From UBA7328 sp965247965 (GTDB lineage: Bacteria > Bacteroidota > Bacteroidia > Chitinophagales > Saprospiraceae): a DNA stretch of 64,000 nt. The stretch's first letter is position 1. Every line of letters starts with the position of its first letter. The notes beneath the pieces are model-generated. The model ran no database searches. It worked only from the letters and a program-made list of their open reading frames with translations, and had not been told where the DNA came from. The DNA is taken from positions 5,642,001-5,706,000 of the forward strand of contig OZ252053.1 of NCBI GenBank assembly GCA_965247965.1, written 5' to 3'. The translations under genes and the position numbers were made by a program. Shown piece by piece: positions 35,827-45,461 of this stretch.

Positions 35827-38559
35827 TCAATATTTCACCACCAAAGAAGGATCAAATGGATATCTCCCAAAATCCTTCCCATAGATTGCCAAACCACCTT
35901 CTCCCAAAGCCTCAAGACGCACCATCATTTCCCCAGCTTCCTCAATTTCCTTAAGCATTGCTCGATTGAGACTGATCTTTATTGGATAACCATAAGATCC
36001 TGCTTCTCTCAATTTCCGATCCTGCGGTTGCGCATGCCATGAAAGCACCCCACGATGATCAGCAGGATCATCAGGCAATATCACCTGACGCATTTGTTTT
36101 TCATTGATCGAAACTGAAATCGTGGAAGGAAATAATATCTCATCCGTCATAGGATAAGAATTTGGATTACTGCTATTCGCAACTTTCGACCCTTTCATGA
36201 AGTCCTGGTCGCGATTGTACTCTTCCTGATCTTTTACAAAGAGCTCTTTGGCGGAAGCCTCAACGATAAAATAGGCATGTCGTGCCCGGCCAACTTTCTC
36301 ACCCGGCGGAATCTTGATCGTATATTCGAAATATCCTTTCCCAGCCCCGTTCACCTTTTTCCCTTCCATTGCATCCCAGGTTTTCTTGCTCCAATTGGAA
36401 TCGGAATAATCCTTAGCTGCGACATTATATGCTTTGGTCTTGGATGAATTATCTGCATCATTTACAACTAGATGTACAAAATTTCGATGGAGCACTTCAC
36501 CCGACTTGCTCTTTAAAATTAATTGCAGCGTGCCGAGGCCGTTGTAATCCTGGGCCGTAATTTTCAAAGGCTCTAACTTTTTTTGCATCCATGCCTTGTA
36601 AGGTATCAACATTGATCCCCTACTCACTTTTTCCTTCGATTCTCCAAATTCATCGATAGTCGATAATTCATATTCCAATTTTAAATCAGAATCAAAACTC
36701 CTTCCGGTCATCACAGAAATGAACAAAGGAATTTCTACCTCTTGCCCTGATCCAACAGTATAGCAAATCTCCTGTCCTGTGGAAATATATATGTCACTAT
36801 GAAGATCATTCAAAGTCATTCCGGGAACAATTTCACCTAGTCCGGTTTTCTTTTCACTACGGTCGAAACGCCAATATCCATTCCATTCATTGATTACATC
36901 GTGATGTTCAGTGTATAGCCAACCTCCGATTTTAGGGTACTTCCTGAATGTATTGATCATCCTATGATAATCCCATGTCCAATCCACATCGCCCGCACTT
37001 CCGTCGTATCCCCATACATTTCCACATTCCGAATTAATATTCGGTTCGCCACCTTGCAAATAGCCTTTTTCATAATGATAAGAGCTGCCCGGAAACGTCT
37101 TTTCATTCATTTCACTCAAGCGTTCTTCCCATTTATATCCGGGTAAATAGTGATGCCATGAATTCAAATCTGTCACTGTGTGACCTGCTCCACAGCATAT
37201 GGAATTATCTTCAATAATTCTTGTAGGATCAAGCGACTTTGCCAGATAGTACAGCGAGACCAACCATCTCTGTGTCTCTGGCAGATACTCTCTACCTTTT
37301 TCTGTCGTGGTTCGCATTCCCCATGTTTCATTGATAAGGATCCAAGAGAAGATCGAAGGGTGATTGTAGTCTCTTTTGATCATTTCCTCAAGCGTATATG
37401 TCGATTCGCGCCGCATTTTTTCTTCTGGCTCACCCCAACTGTTAGGTAGATCTTCCATCACAAGCAAGCCTAATTTATCGGCCCAGTAGAGTTTGCGAGG
37501 TATTTCCACTTTTATATGTGTACGTATCCCGTTGAGGCCAATGGATTTGCTTCTATTGATTTCGTCAATCATGAATTGGTCGCTTGGGAAAGTATAGTAT
37601 CCTTCGGGATGGTAAGATTGATCGAGAGCCAATTGCACGTAGATCGGCTCATTATTCAATGCGATATACGGGTAATCTGTACCCGGCAAATTCATTACAC
37701 TGATCTTCCTCATTCCGAAGTAACTTTTTAATATATCATCTTCCAAAGTGGCCTCGATATCGTAGAGGTAGGGATCGTCGAGCGTCCACAATCTTTGATT
37801 TGGAATATCAATTCTTGTGCGTGCCTCGCGTTGTCCTTTTTTGAAATTGATTTTAGACGAAATTTGAAATGGTGCTCCTTTAATACTGATTGAAACTGTC
37901 TTGTCCTCAGAAGCAATTTCAGGAAGGAATGCTTTTACATCGATTCTTTGACTGTCAATGTCGGGAGAGACTTGTAACTCTGCTATATAATCTGCACCTC
38001 GCGCTTCGAGGTATACGGTTTGCCAAATTCCTCGGGCATTCCCATAGCCCTGCTTTCCGTATAACGTAAAAGCTCTTCTGGCGTCATCTGCACGAATGAC
38101 TAATGTTTGTTTTTCGCCATATTTAAGGTGTTCAGTAAGCTCGAATTCAAAGGGCACGTATCCTCCCTGATGATTTCCGAGTAAAACACCATCCAGCCAT
38201 ACATGCGTTTCCCAATCGGACGCACCGATGATCAAAAATGTACGCTTCTGATTCCATTCACTTAAAACATTAACCTCCCGTTTGTACCATCCAATATCGG
38301 CATCGTCCTTTACTTGAGAAAGTGCAGAGCCCCAAGGAAATGGTACTTCAATCTTTTGATCAAAATCTTTCTCACCGGAAGCCCATTTTTCCTTTATACC
38401 CACATTTTCTGCATCAAAAGCAAAATCCCATTTTCCGTTCAGATTTTGCCAATCATCCCGAAGTTTGATAGGATTGGGATGTTCCGGAAGAGGAATGGAT
38501 TGGGCTAATAAACCTGAACATAAAATGCCGGTAATGAGGTACGCAACTATTGTTTTCAT
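35827..38559 (-). CDS. GH2-family glycoside hydrolase (beta-galactosidase/glucuronidase-like)
   Basis: Exported 910-residue enzyme with a signal peptide (ITGILCSGLLAQ). The GH2 N-terminal jelly roll (WYKREVNV, WETHVWLDGVLLGNHQGGY), immunoglobulin-like domain and TIM barrel are present. The acid/base is Glu411 in ILINETWG and the nucleophile is Glu511 in NSECGNVWGYDG. The C-terminal region is extended with beta-sandwich domains. ATG 38559 is chosen over TTG 38565. Family members remove terminal beta-linked galactose, glucuronic acid, mannose or arabinose; the window does not determine which. The insertion sequence lies just upstream, between this gene and the SDR gene. Confidence 0.85.
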   Translation of the reverse strand: MKTIVAYLITGILCSGLLAQSIPLPEHPNPIKLRDDWQNLNGKWDFAFDAENVGIKEKWASGEKDFDQKIEVPFPWGSALSQVKDDADIGWYKREVNVLSEWNQKRTFLIIGASDWETHVWLDGVLLGNHQGGYVPFEFELTEHLKYGEKQTLVIRADDARRAFTLYGKQGYGNARGIWQTVYLEARGADYIAELQVSPDIDSQRIDVKAFLPEIASEDKTVSISIKGAPFQISSKINFKKGQREARTRIDIPNQRLWTLDDPYLYDIEATLEDDILKSYFGMRKISVMNLPGTDYPYIALNNEPIYVQLALDQSYHPEGYYTFPSDQFMIDEINRSKSIGLNGIRTHIKVEIPRKLYWADKLGLLVMEDLPNSWGEPEEKMRRESTYTLEEMIKRDYNHPSIFSWILINETWGMRTTTEKGREYLPETQRWLVSLYYLAKSLDPTRIIEDNSICCGAGHTVTDLNSWHHYLPGYKWEERLSEMNEKTFPGSSYHYEKGYLQGGEPNINSECGNVWGYDGSAGDVDWTWDYHRMINTFRKYPKIGGWLYTEHHDVINEWNGYWRFDRSEKKTGLGEIVPGMTLNDLHSDIYISTGQEICYTVGSGQEVEIPLFISVMTGRSFDSDLKLEYELSTIDEFGESKEKVSRGSMLIPYKAWMQKKLEPLKITAQDYNGLGTLQLILKSKSGEVLHRNFVHLVVNDADNSSKTKAYNVAAKDYSDSNWSKKTWDAMEGKKVNGAGKGYFEYTIKIPPGEKVGRARHAYFIVEASAKELFVKDQEEYNRDQDFMKGSKVANSSNPNSYPMTDEILFPSTISVSINEKQMRQVILPDDPADHRGVLSWHAQPQDRKLREAGSYGYPIKISLNRAMLKEIEEAGEMMVRLEALGEGGLAIYGKDFGRYPFDPSLVVKY

Positions 38560-38719
38560 AATCAATTCATATTTGAAAAGTTGCTAATTTCTGAATAATG
38601 ATTTAAATGGAATAGGAATTTTGGGCCAAATGGGGATTATTTCAAAAATACACGAAAGACCCAAGCTCAAGTTTCAAGCGCAAATTCAAATATTCAAATA
38701 AATTCGAATAATCATAATT

Positions 38720-40591
38720 GAGTCCACTCCGATTACCACACATTTTTCAAGCGTACATTTGCCAGCTGCGGCCAAAACCCTGGAATTTTCTTAAGTGCAA
38801 TATTGTTGCATAAGCATTCCTGAGGGTTGCGATGATGATATTTGGAAATCCGAGGGCATTTTCGACCAATTTATCGTTAATTCTTCTAAAATTCGTCCAA
38901 AGTACTCGTGACAGGACATAAATTTGACATTTGAATAAACCCCGATATAATATTTTGTTCCTTTTTTTGAGCCGGTGAAAACATTGATGTATGGTCGATT
39001 CCACATTGGCTCTTAGATTGTGGGTGTGTTCATCTAATGTTTCTTGCATCTGTTGAAATAAAAAATAGTTTTCTACTTCATCTTTGGTCATATACCGACC
39101 TCGGGTGTCGTGTTTAATGACGTATTTGTTGGTCTTCTCGTTAAACTTTACCGCGCACTGTTCTCCTGTCTTTTTTCGCCATACTTGAAGATTGTTATTC
39201 TCATCTCGTTTCATTGTATAGGCCTGCTTTCCCCCTTTTGTATTAGCTAACTTCCATTCGGGCGTGGTCGTTTCTGACATTGCTTTTCTGTTGGCCTTGC
39301 TGTCGTATCCGCCATCCGTGATGGCCTGTTCTATTTTATTCTTTTCTTGACCTGATTCATCCTTATCTGGATTTAATACATCCTGGATATGGTCGATAGA
39401 TTCGATTAAAAACTCGTCTTCTGTAATATTGGCCGGTACTACCTGGGCATCTACGATTAGGTCTATTTCATTTTCTTCTGTACACGTTTCACTTATGTTG
39501 GCATGATAGCCCGATATGGTCTGTTTATTTTCTGCTTTACCTTTAGTACGGTAGGCAGCATCAGGATCATGAATGGACTGCACACTGCCACTCGATATGT
39601 CTCTTGCAGCTTTGGGTCTCGGAGTATTCTCCTGTTTAGTTTGCTGTTCAGATTCATCACAGACCGCGCTGATTTTTGTTTTATCATCAGAGGCACTCGG
39701 AGGTTTTTGCTCATTAGATTCCTCTGATTGTTCTTCATACTGTTCTTCGTAGAGCCGCTTGAGATCTTGGTAGCCTGTCAATCCCGCCGCCTGGCCATGA
39801 CTCAAGAGTACCTTTATGATCTTACCCATACCTACTAGCAGTTCCTCTTTTTCTTTTTTGTTTAATGGGTAGACAATATTGGAGGCACTTTGGCTTTTTA
39901 GCTTTTCTAAAAGCTCGCATGATTCTTTATCCAATTGATCTGTAAGCAGTTCTACCATAAGGTCTTTACTGCATACTCGTACAGCTTCGATTATCATCTG
40001 GACTCGAGTGCAGCGTGCAATATTGGAATTAATCAACTTCGAATCCAATCGTATTTTCTTACCGCTCACCTTGTATTGCTCTATCTGCCCAATAGTGATT
40101 TGTTTAAATGCCGCCTTCATCAAATCCTCCCCATGGTCTTCATTATACTCTACCATGCTCTGTCTGAACTTATAGTAAGTCGATTCGGTCGGAATATCCT
40201 CATTTATATTCGAATATCCCAAAGCAAGCATGACCCTGGTGTTGAATCGACATTCATCAAAAAGTTGTTCATCAGTCCAACCTTTACCTTCTTTAAGGAT
40301 AATCATTCCCATTAAAACTCTAATTGAGCAATTGGGCCGGCCTCCTTGATTATAAAGCACCTCGAACAATCCTTCGTCTATGCGAGATACCACTTCTTTA
40401 AAAAATATATTATGCCAACCATTCGGATCATCCAGAAGCTCTCGCTTCCGTTCTGATAGCATCCCTCCTATCGATTTGAATAGATCAACTTGTGAATTTG
40501 TACTACGTTTAAACATATCACAAATTAAATATATATGTCATCTTATTGTAATATTTGACATGATTTATGATTTAGTTTTCGGAGTGGACTC
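38720..40591 (-). mobile_element. IS1182-type insertion sequence with 6-bp target duplication
   Basis: 13-base terminal inverted repeats GAGTCCACTCCGA (38720-38732) and TCGGAGTGGACTC (40579-40591) bound an 1872-base element containing one transposase gene. Directly outside both ends is ATAATT (38714-38719 and 40592-40597), a clean target-site duplication. The element therefore looks complete and recently inserted, between the GH2 and SDR genes. Confidence 0.88.
38747..40516 (-). CDS. IS1182-family transposase
   Basis: 589-residue DDE transposase. The N-terminal DUF772-like part is seen in NQGGRPNCSIRVLMGMIILK and DEQLFDECRFNTRVMLALGY. A central IRLDSKLINSNIARCTR gives the first catalytic Asp region. 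DGGYDSKANRKAM holds the second, and a Glu-rich C-terminal region holds the third. A Gln/Lys/Glu-rich low-complexity insert lies at about 265-310. The frame is uninterrupted, so the element is probably still active. Confidence 0.85.
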   Translation of the reverse strand: MFKRSTNSQVDLFKSIGGMLSERKRELLDDPNGWHNIFFKEVVSRIDEGLFEVLYNQGGRPNCSIRVLMGMIILKEGKGWTDEQLFDECRFNTRVMLALGYSNINEDIPTESTYYKFRQSMVEYNEDHGEDLMKAAFKQITIGQIEQYKVSGKKIRLDSKLINSNIARCTRVQMIIEAVRVCSKDLMVELLTDQLDKESCELLEKLKSQSASNIVYPLNKKEKEELLVGMGKIIKVLLSHGQAAGLTGYQDLKRLYEEQYEEQSEESNEQKPPSASDDKTKISAVCDESEQQTKQENTPRPKAARDISSGSVQSIHDPDAAYRTKGKAENKQTISGYHANISETCTEENEIDLIVDAQVVPANITEDEFLIESIDHIQDVLNPDKDESGQEKNKIEQAITDGGYDSKANRKAMSETTTPEWKLANTKGGKQAYTMKRDENNNLQVWRKKTGEQCAVKFNEKTNKYVIKHDTRGRYMTKDEVENYFLFQQMQETLDEHTHNLRANVESTIHQCFHRLKKRNKILYRGLFKCQIYVLSRVLWTNFRRINDKLVENALGFPNIIIATLRNAYATILHLRKFQGFGRSWQMYA

Positions 40592-40608
40592 ATAATTGAA
40601 TCGTATGC

Positions 40609-40638
40609 TGCCGTTAATCGTCTGCCGTGTACCGTTTA
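40609..40638 (-). repeat. Heptamer-type repeat at the SDR stop
   Basis: Read on the minus strand, the SDR stop TAA (40636-40638) is followed immediately by ACGGTACACGGCAGACG and then AACGGCAGCAT. This is the same arrangement as at the other stop-associated copies. Confidence 0.55.
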
Positions 40639-41382
40639 ATAAGTCGCTCTCCCACCTGTCAAATCATAGGTAAATCCTGTAGTAAAACTACTCTGCTCAG
40701 AAACGATAAAACACACCATATCCACATATTCTCTAATCTCACCACACCTCTTCATTGGAATTTTATCGGTCATGTATTTGATTTGTTCGGGGGATTGGGT
40801 TTCTACCATATCCGTCCAAATCACGGCAGGAGCAATCGCATTCACAGTAATCCCTGTTTCGGCGTACTCCTTGCCTTGCACCTTTGTCATTCCGATCACT
40901 GCTGCTTTGGACGTCGAATAAGGCAACATTCCTGCATTTCCTTCCTTGCCGGCAATGGATGCAGTGTGTAGGATGCGACCATAGTTTTGCTCCAGCATAT
41001 ACGGGATTACTGCCTTAAAAGTGGTAAAGGACCCGTTTACATTTACAGCCATCACTTTTTGAAAGTCATCAATTTCTACTTCGTGACTTTTTCGACTTGT
41101 TTGGCCTACTATGCCTGCGCAATTGATAAGAATGTCGATTTTTTGTGCTTTTGTCGCAAAATCGTCGATGGCATCTTTTACTTGGTTTTCGTTGGTAATG
41201 TCGATGGGATAGGTGTACACATTGCCAGAGAGTTTTTGACCCGCCTCTTCCAATAAGTCTTTTTGTATGTCCAATAGCGCTAAAGACGCTCCAGAAGATG
41301 ATAGTCTTTGAGCTACTGCAAATCCTAATCCTCGTGCGGAGCCAGTGATAACCGCACTCTTATTTTTCCATTGATTTTCCAT
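40636..41382 (-). CDS. SDR-family NAD(P)-dependent dehydrogenase
   Basis: 248-residue classical short-chain dehydrogenase. The cofactor motif TGSARGLG is at residues 14-21, with NCAGIVG (NNAG variant), then catalytic Ser in HTASIAG and YSTSK. The C-terminus ends FTYDLTGGRATY, typical of FabG-like sugar and sugar-acid dehydrogenases (for example 2-keto-3-deoxy-L-fuconate/rhamnonate dehydrogenases). With rhamnonate dehydratase and the rhamnose mutarotase in the window, oxidation of L-rhamnose or of the 2-keto-3-deoxy intermediate is a plausible role. It stands alone on its strand, with the insertion sequence downstream. Confidence 0.78.
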   Translation of the reverse strand: MENQWKNKSAVITGSARGLGFAVAQRLSSSGASLALLDIQKDLLEEAGQKLSGNVYTYPIDITNENQVKDAIDDFATKAQKIDILINCAGIVGQTSRKSHEVEIDDFQKVMAVNVNGSFTTFKAVIPYMLEQNYGRILHTASIAGKEGNAGMLPYSTSKAAVIGMTKVQGKEYAETGITVNAIAPAVIWTDMVETQSPEQIKYMTDKIPMKRCGEIREYVDMVCFIVSEQSSFTTGFTYDLTGGRATY

Positions 41383-41631
41383 AGTGCATAAAGTTAGAGA
41401 ATGCGTCTAGAATATTGTATTTATAGGAATACACGACAAAACAGAAAGGGTGTATTTCAAAATTTCGTTTTTACAGAACAAAACAAAAAGCATATTGATT
41501 CACAATATAATTAAATCTAAGTGTGAACGAATGAGATTCACTGGAAAGCCAATGTCAATTGAACTAATCAATGAATTTGAGTACCCATAATACAGCACAG
41601 GGAGAGAAGAAGTTGTTGTTAAGAAGTACGC

Positions 41632-41871
41632 ATGAAGGTTGCTATTCTCCTATTGAACAGAGGATGCGGAACCGGCGGAGTCGCCAAAGAACACGCGCAA
41701 TATCTCTTGGGACAGGGACATGCTGTATATTTTATGCATCCTGATATTGGAAAAGCAGGTCGGTCACTTTTATTTAGCGGTGAAACTCGCTCTTCTATGG
41801 CACTTAAATGCAGGGAAAGGGCAACGGAGATTTACTCGACTGATGTTTTAGGTCAGAAATTGATCAACTGA
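41632..41871 (+). pseudogene. Remnant of a GT4-type glycosyltransferase
   Basis: 79 codons starting MKVAILLLNRGCGTGGVAKE, which looks like the N-terminus of a GT-B glycosyltransferase (glycine-rich loop followed by YLLGQGHAVYF). It then passes abruptly into ATEIYSTDVLGQKLIN, which resembles the last helix of such enzymes. A normal member has about 350-400 residues, so an internal deletion of about 300 codons would explain it. It could instead be a small unrelated protein. No partner gene is nearby. Confidence 0.4.
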
Positions 41872-41944
41872 CTTGTGGACGTTTTCAATGCTTCTTGATA
41901 AACAAAAATTTACTTAAGTTGCGATGTATATTTAATCAACAACA

Positions 41945-42898
41945 ATGTTAAAAAGAAGAGATTTTATTCAAAAAACAGCAGTAACAGGAAGCATTCTCTC
42001 ACTTGCATCCGTATTAGCAGCCTCGCCTAATAATGTGACTTCAGATGAATTGGAAACCCACATTTTCTCCAAACATCTCGAATTTCTCAACTATCAGGAA
42101 ATGGCAAGAGCAGCCAAAGAAATCGGATTTGAAGGCGTAGAATTAACGGTTAGACCCAGCGGACATATCCTCCCCGAACGGGTTGAAGAAGATCTGCCAA
42201 AAGCTGTTGCCGCTGTAAGAGAACAGGGCCTGAAAGTAGATATGATGGTCACCGCGATTACTACATCAAATGCATTAGCAAGAAATATTCTGGGGACCGC
42301 AGCCGGTTTGGGAATTAAAGCATACCGTTTGGGCTATTATCGCTATCCGAAAGAAGTATCCATACCAGATGGATTGGCCATAGCCAAAGATCAATTTCAT
42401 AAACTTTCAAAACTGAATAAAGAGCTTGGAATCCTAGGTCATTATCAAAATCATGCCGGTGGTGTGATTGGAGCTTCTATCTGGGAAATATGGCAAATGC
42501 TGGAGGCCACGGATGAATCCGCAATGGGTTGTCAATACGACATTCGGCACGCAATGGTAGAAGGAGGTTTTGGATGGCCGAATGGTTTGCGTTTGATAAA
42601 ACCAAGAATCACCTGTCTTGTGGCGAAAGACTACAGGTGGGAAAGGGAAGATGGGAAATGGAAGTTGATTAATACACCTTTAGGCGAAGGAATGGTCGAT
42701 TTTGTTTCTTACTTCAAGAAAATCCAAGAATACGGCATTCAAGTACCTATCACCGTCCACTACGAATACCCCATGGGCGGCGCTGAACACGGCAATGCCA
42801 AATTGCATGGTCGGAGTCAAGAGCAGGTTTTCGATGCGATGAGGAAGGATTTGGTAAAGCTGAAGCGGTTTTGGAAAGAGGCTTCCGAGAAGAAATGA
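41945..42898 (+). CDS. Sugar phosphate isomerase/epimerase-like TIM-barrel protein, exported
   Basis: 317-residue xylose-isomerase-like (AP endonuclease 2 superfamily) barrel. The N-terminus (MLKRRDFIQKTAVTGSILSL) is a Tat-type signal with a double arginine, so the protein acts outside the cytoplasm. Barrel motifs are FLNYQEMARAAKEIGFEGVE, LGHYQNHAGG and GCQYDIRHAMVEG, with His and Glu residues suited to metal binding. Exported members are common in marine Bacteroidota and PVC bacteria beside haem proteins like the one that follows. The substrate is unknown. Confidence 0.75.
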   Translation: MLKRRDFIQKTAVTGSILSLASVLAASPNNVTSDELETHIFSKHLEFLNYQEMARAAKEIGFEGVELTVRPSGHILPERVEEDLPKAVAAVREQGLKVDMMVTAITTSNALARNILGTAAGLGIKAYRLGYYRYPKEVSIPDGLAIAKDQFHKLSKLNKELGILGHYQNHAGGVIGASIWEIWQMLEATDESAMGCQYDIRHAMVEGGFGWPNGLRLIKPRITCLVAKDYRWEREDGKWKLINTPLGEGMVDFVSYFKKIQEYGIQVPITVHYEYPMGGAEHGNAKLHGRSQEQVFDAMRKDLVKLKRFWKEASEKK

Positions 42899-42916
42899 TA
42901 TGCTTTTTTTCTAATT

Positions 42917-42976
42917 CACCCCTAACCCCTCTCTTGGCAAGAGAGGGGAAAAGTCGAGGCACGAGACTTGGGGTGA
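42917..42976. repeat. CACCCCTAACCCCTCTC hairpin repeat
   Basis: CCCCTCTCTT at 42926-42935 pairs perfectly with AAGAGAGGGG at 42939-42948, and outer CACCCC pairs loosely with GGGGTGAG. This is a familiar Bacteroidota spacer repeat. The downstream frame is open through it, which obscures the real start of that gene. Confidence 0.55.
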
Positions 42977-45270
42977 GTTGGATTAATGGATGTGCTTTCC
43001 TTTTAGCATTTCTTATCTCGTGTCGACCAACAAGTCAAATAGAACGCCCAAAAGACCCATGGGTACTTCGTTCTGTTCTAGACAGTCGAACCCGGATGGT
43101 CACAATCGCCCTTCATTCTGACCTCTTCGTGGCTTATGATTTATCCAAATGCGGTCTTTATAAAATTTGGACAGGAGGAATAAGCCAGGAGGGTGCTGCA
43201 TATACCAATCAAAAGAATGTACAACCGACCTCATGGGGAGAAAGTTATTACACAAATGAACTGGACAAAGACTTTTGGTTCCTCGAAAGTAAGGGAGATC
43301 GGTTTGTGCTCCAGCCAAAATTCAAGGGTTATTCGTTCAAGGATGAACATGTTTTTCTCAAATACGAATTGTTATTGGCCGGGCAATCGATTGCTCGTAT
43401 CGAAGAGCGGCCTGAGTTTGTGGGTAACGAATCCGGAGAAGTGGGTTTGGAAAGAATATTTAACACTTCTTCAGATCTCGAAAACACAGTTATTCAACTC
43501 AATACTCAGAATCAGATGTTGAATCTTAATCTAAATGATGAAACTCAACTCCAAACTTTCTTCGATCCGCTCCCAAAGCGATCACCTCCAACGCAAGAAA
43601 TAAGTCACGATCATTTGGGGCGGTTATGGTTGGAACGTAGCGGATGCAACACCTGTCATGAAGTGGATCAGAAGACAATCGGTCCATCGTACAGTCAAAT
43701 CGCCGCTAGGTATGAATCCTCAAAAGAGAATATCGAATTGCTAGGTGCAAGGGTAAAAGAAGGGAGCAAAGGAGTTTGGGGAAATGTGTTGATGATGGCA
43801 CATCCGCATCTTATTGAAAGAGAGCTAAGAATGATGGTTCACTACATTCTTTCTCTCGATCCTGATCCCGAGCCCTCAGAAACCCCACTTCAACAGCCAG
43901 AGCAGATCGCGGACGTTAAACCTGGTTTTGGTGCACCATTAGAGGGAGTGCATCCCGGTTTTGATTTAGAGACCATTCGTCCGCATTGGTTCAAACCTCG
44001 CGTTGGTGGGATGGACTTTTTGCCAGATGGAAGATTATTGGTGAGCACATGGGACTCCCTGGGTGCTGTGTATGTTTTGCGTGGTGTTCAAAAAGCGGAT
44101 ACCGATAAAATCACAATTAACAGAATTGCTGAAGGGCTCCATGAACCTTTAGGTTTGAAAGTGGTAGAAGAAGATATCTTCGTCATACAAAAACCAGAGA
44201 TCACTCAATTGATTGACCACAATGGTGACGACATCATTGATGAGTACCGATCCATTTGCAACGGCTATGATGTTAGCGCCGATTTTCATGAGTTCGCTTA
44301 TGGATTAGAACATAAGGATGGATATCTCTACGCGAATCTCGGTGTGGCTATGCGATTGATGTCCGATGAAGTGCAGTTGCCTGATCGTGGCACAACGATC
44401 AAAGTGGGCATGGATGGTAAATTTGAAAAAATACTGACCGGGTTGCGGCAAGCCAATGGAATTGGTAAAGGCCCTGATAATGAGCTGTTTATATCGGAGA
44501 ATCAAGGGCAATGGGTTCCAGCATGTAAGATAATCGCTGTAAAAGAAGGAGAATTTCACGGGTGCCAATACGGTACAGGCGATCGGTTTAAAGGATACAA
44601 CGCGGCTTTGCCGGCTGTATGGCTTCCGCAAGATGAAATTGGCAATTCGCCAGGTCAGCCTGTGGTTGTTCCTGACGGTTTGTACGAGGATCAGTTGCTG
44701 GTCGGAGAGGTGACACACGGTGGTGTCAAAAGAGTCTTCTTGGAAAAGGTCAACGGCGAGTGGCAAGGAGCGGTTTTTCGATTTACCCAGGGACTTGAAG
44801 CTGGAGTGAATAGATTGGTTTGGGGACCCGAGGGAGCTTTGTATGTCGGAGGAGTCGGAATGACAGGAAATTGGGGATGGAAATTTAAGCAGTATGGGCT
44901 TCAAAAATTAAAACCAAATGGCAAGACGGCTTTTGAAATGTTGGCAGTGAGTGCGCAATCGAATGGTATTGAAATAGAATTCACGGAGCCATTGGGTGAG
45001 GGAAATGGTACTCGTGCAGAGGATTATTTTATACAGCAGTGGTGGTATAAAATTACTTCGAATTACGGAGGGCCGAAAAAAGATTTTGAGACACTGGAAA
45101 TAAAATCGGTTGTCGTTTCGGAAGATCGAAAAAGGGTCAAATTGCAAATTCCAGGCATAAAGAAAGAGCGTATCATCTATATTCGCTTAAATGATGAATT
45201 GCAAAGCAGTAAGGGAAAGTCGCTTTGGTCTTCCGAGGCTTGGTACACGATGAATCATATATCTAATTGA
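42973..45270 (+). CDS. Exported haem c protein with sorbosone-dehydrogenase-like propeller
   Basis: About 765-residue multidomain protein. A lipoprotein-like signal (CAFLLAFLISC) is followed by an N-terminal beta domain (DPWVLRSVLDSRTRMVTIAL). A class I cytochrome domain has CNTCHEV and a likely Met ligand in MMAHPHL. A six-bladed glucose/sorbosone dehydrogenase-like propeller follows (PHWFKPRVGGMDFLPDGRLL, ISENQGQWVPACKI), then a C-terminal sandwich. The frame is open from 42871. GTG 42973 is chosen because the upstream part is a spacer repeat; ATG 42898 is the alternative. It probably oxidises a sugar and passes electrons through its own haem. It follows the exported TIM-barrel gene by 74 bases. 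Confidence 0.75.
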   Translation: MSWINGCAFLLAFLISCRPTSQIERPKDPWVLRSVLDSRTRMVTIALHSDLFVAYDLSKCGLYKIWTGGISQEGAAYTNQKNVQPTSWGESYYTNELDKDFWFLESKGDRFVLQPKFKGYSFKDEHVFLKYELLLAGQSIARIEERPEFVGNESGEVGLERIFNTSSDLENTVIQLNTQNQMLNLNLNDETQLQTFFDPLPKRSPPTQEISHDHLGRLWLERSGCNTCHEVDQKTIGPSYSQIAARYESSKENIELLGARVKEGSKGVWGNVLMMAHPHLIERELRMMVHYILSLDPDPEPSETPLQQPEQIADVKPGFGAPLEGVHPGFDLETIRPHWFKPRVGGMDFLPDGRLLVSTWDSLGAVYVLRGVQKADTDKITINRIAEGLHEPLGLKVVEEDIFVIQKPEITQLIDHNGDDIIDEYRSICNGYDVSADFHEFAYGLEHKDGYLYANLGVAMRLMSDEVQLPDRGTTIKVGMDGKFEKILTGLRQANGIGKGPDNELFISENQGQWVPACKIIAVKEGEFHGCQYGTGDRFKGYNAALPAVWLPQDEIGNSPGQPVVVPDGLYEDQLLVGEVTHGGVKRVFLEKVNGEWQGAVFRFTQGLEAGVNRLVWGPEGALYVGGVGMTGNWGWKFKQYGLQKLKPNGKTAFEMLAVSAQSNGIEIEFTEPLGEGNGTRAEDYFIQQWWYKITSNYGGPKKDFETLEIKSVVVSEDRKRVKLQIPGIKKERIIYIRLNDELQSSKGKSLWSSEAWYTMNHISN

Positions 45271-45274
45271 GGTT

Positions 45275-45321
45275 AACCTGTCAGGCCTGCCTGCCAAAGC
45301 GAGTTGGCGAGCAGGCAGGTT
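45275..45321. repeat. CCTGCCTGCC palindromic spacer repeat
   Basis: AACCTG and CCTGCCTGCC at the left mirror GCAGGCAGG and CAGGTT at the right. A weaker AACCTGGCAGGTT and GGAACCTGACAG follow before 45420. It may act as a terminator for the haem protein gene. Confidence 0.5.
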
Positions 45322-45461
45322 TTCATAGTTTAGAGTCTGTACATAACAGGATATGATGTCTTACTATTTAGGGCAACCTGGCAGGTTTTGATTAGTCGGA
45401 ACCTGACAGATTTAGTATTTTTGAAAATGCCTTTGCGTCTTCGCGGCAAAAACTTCTCAAA

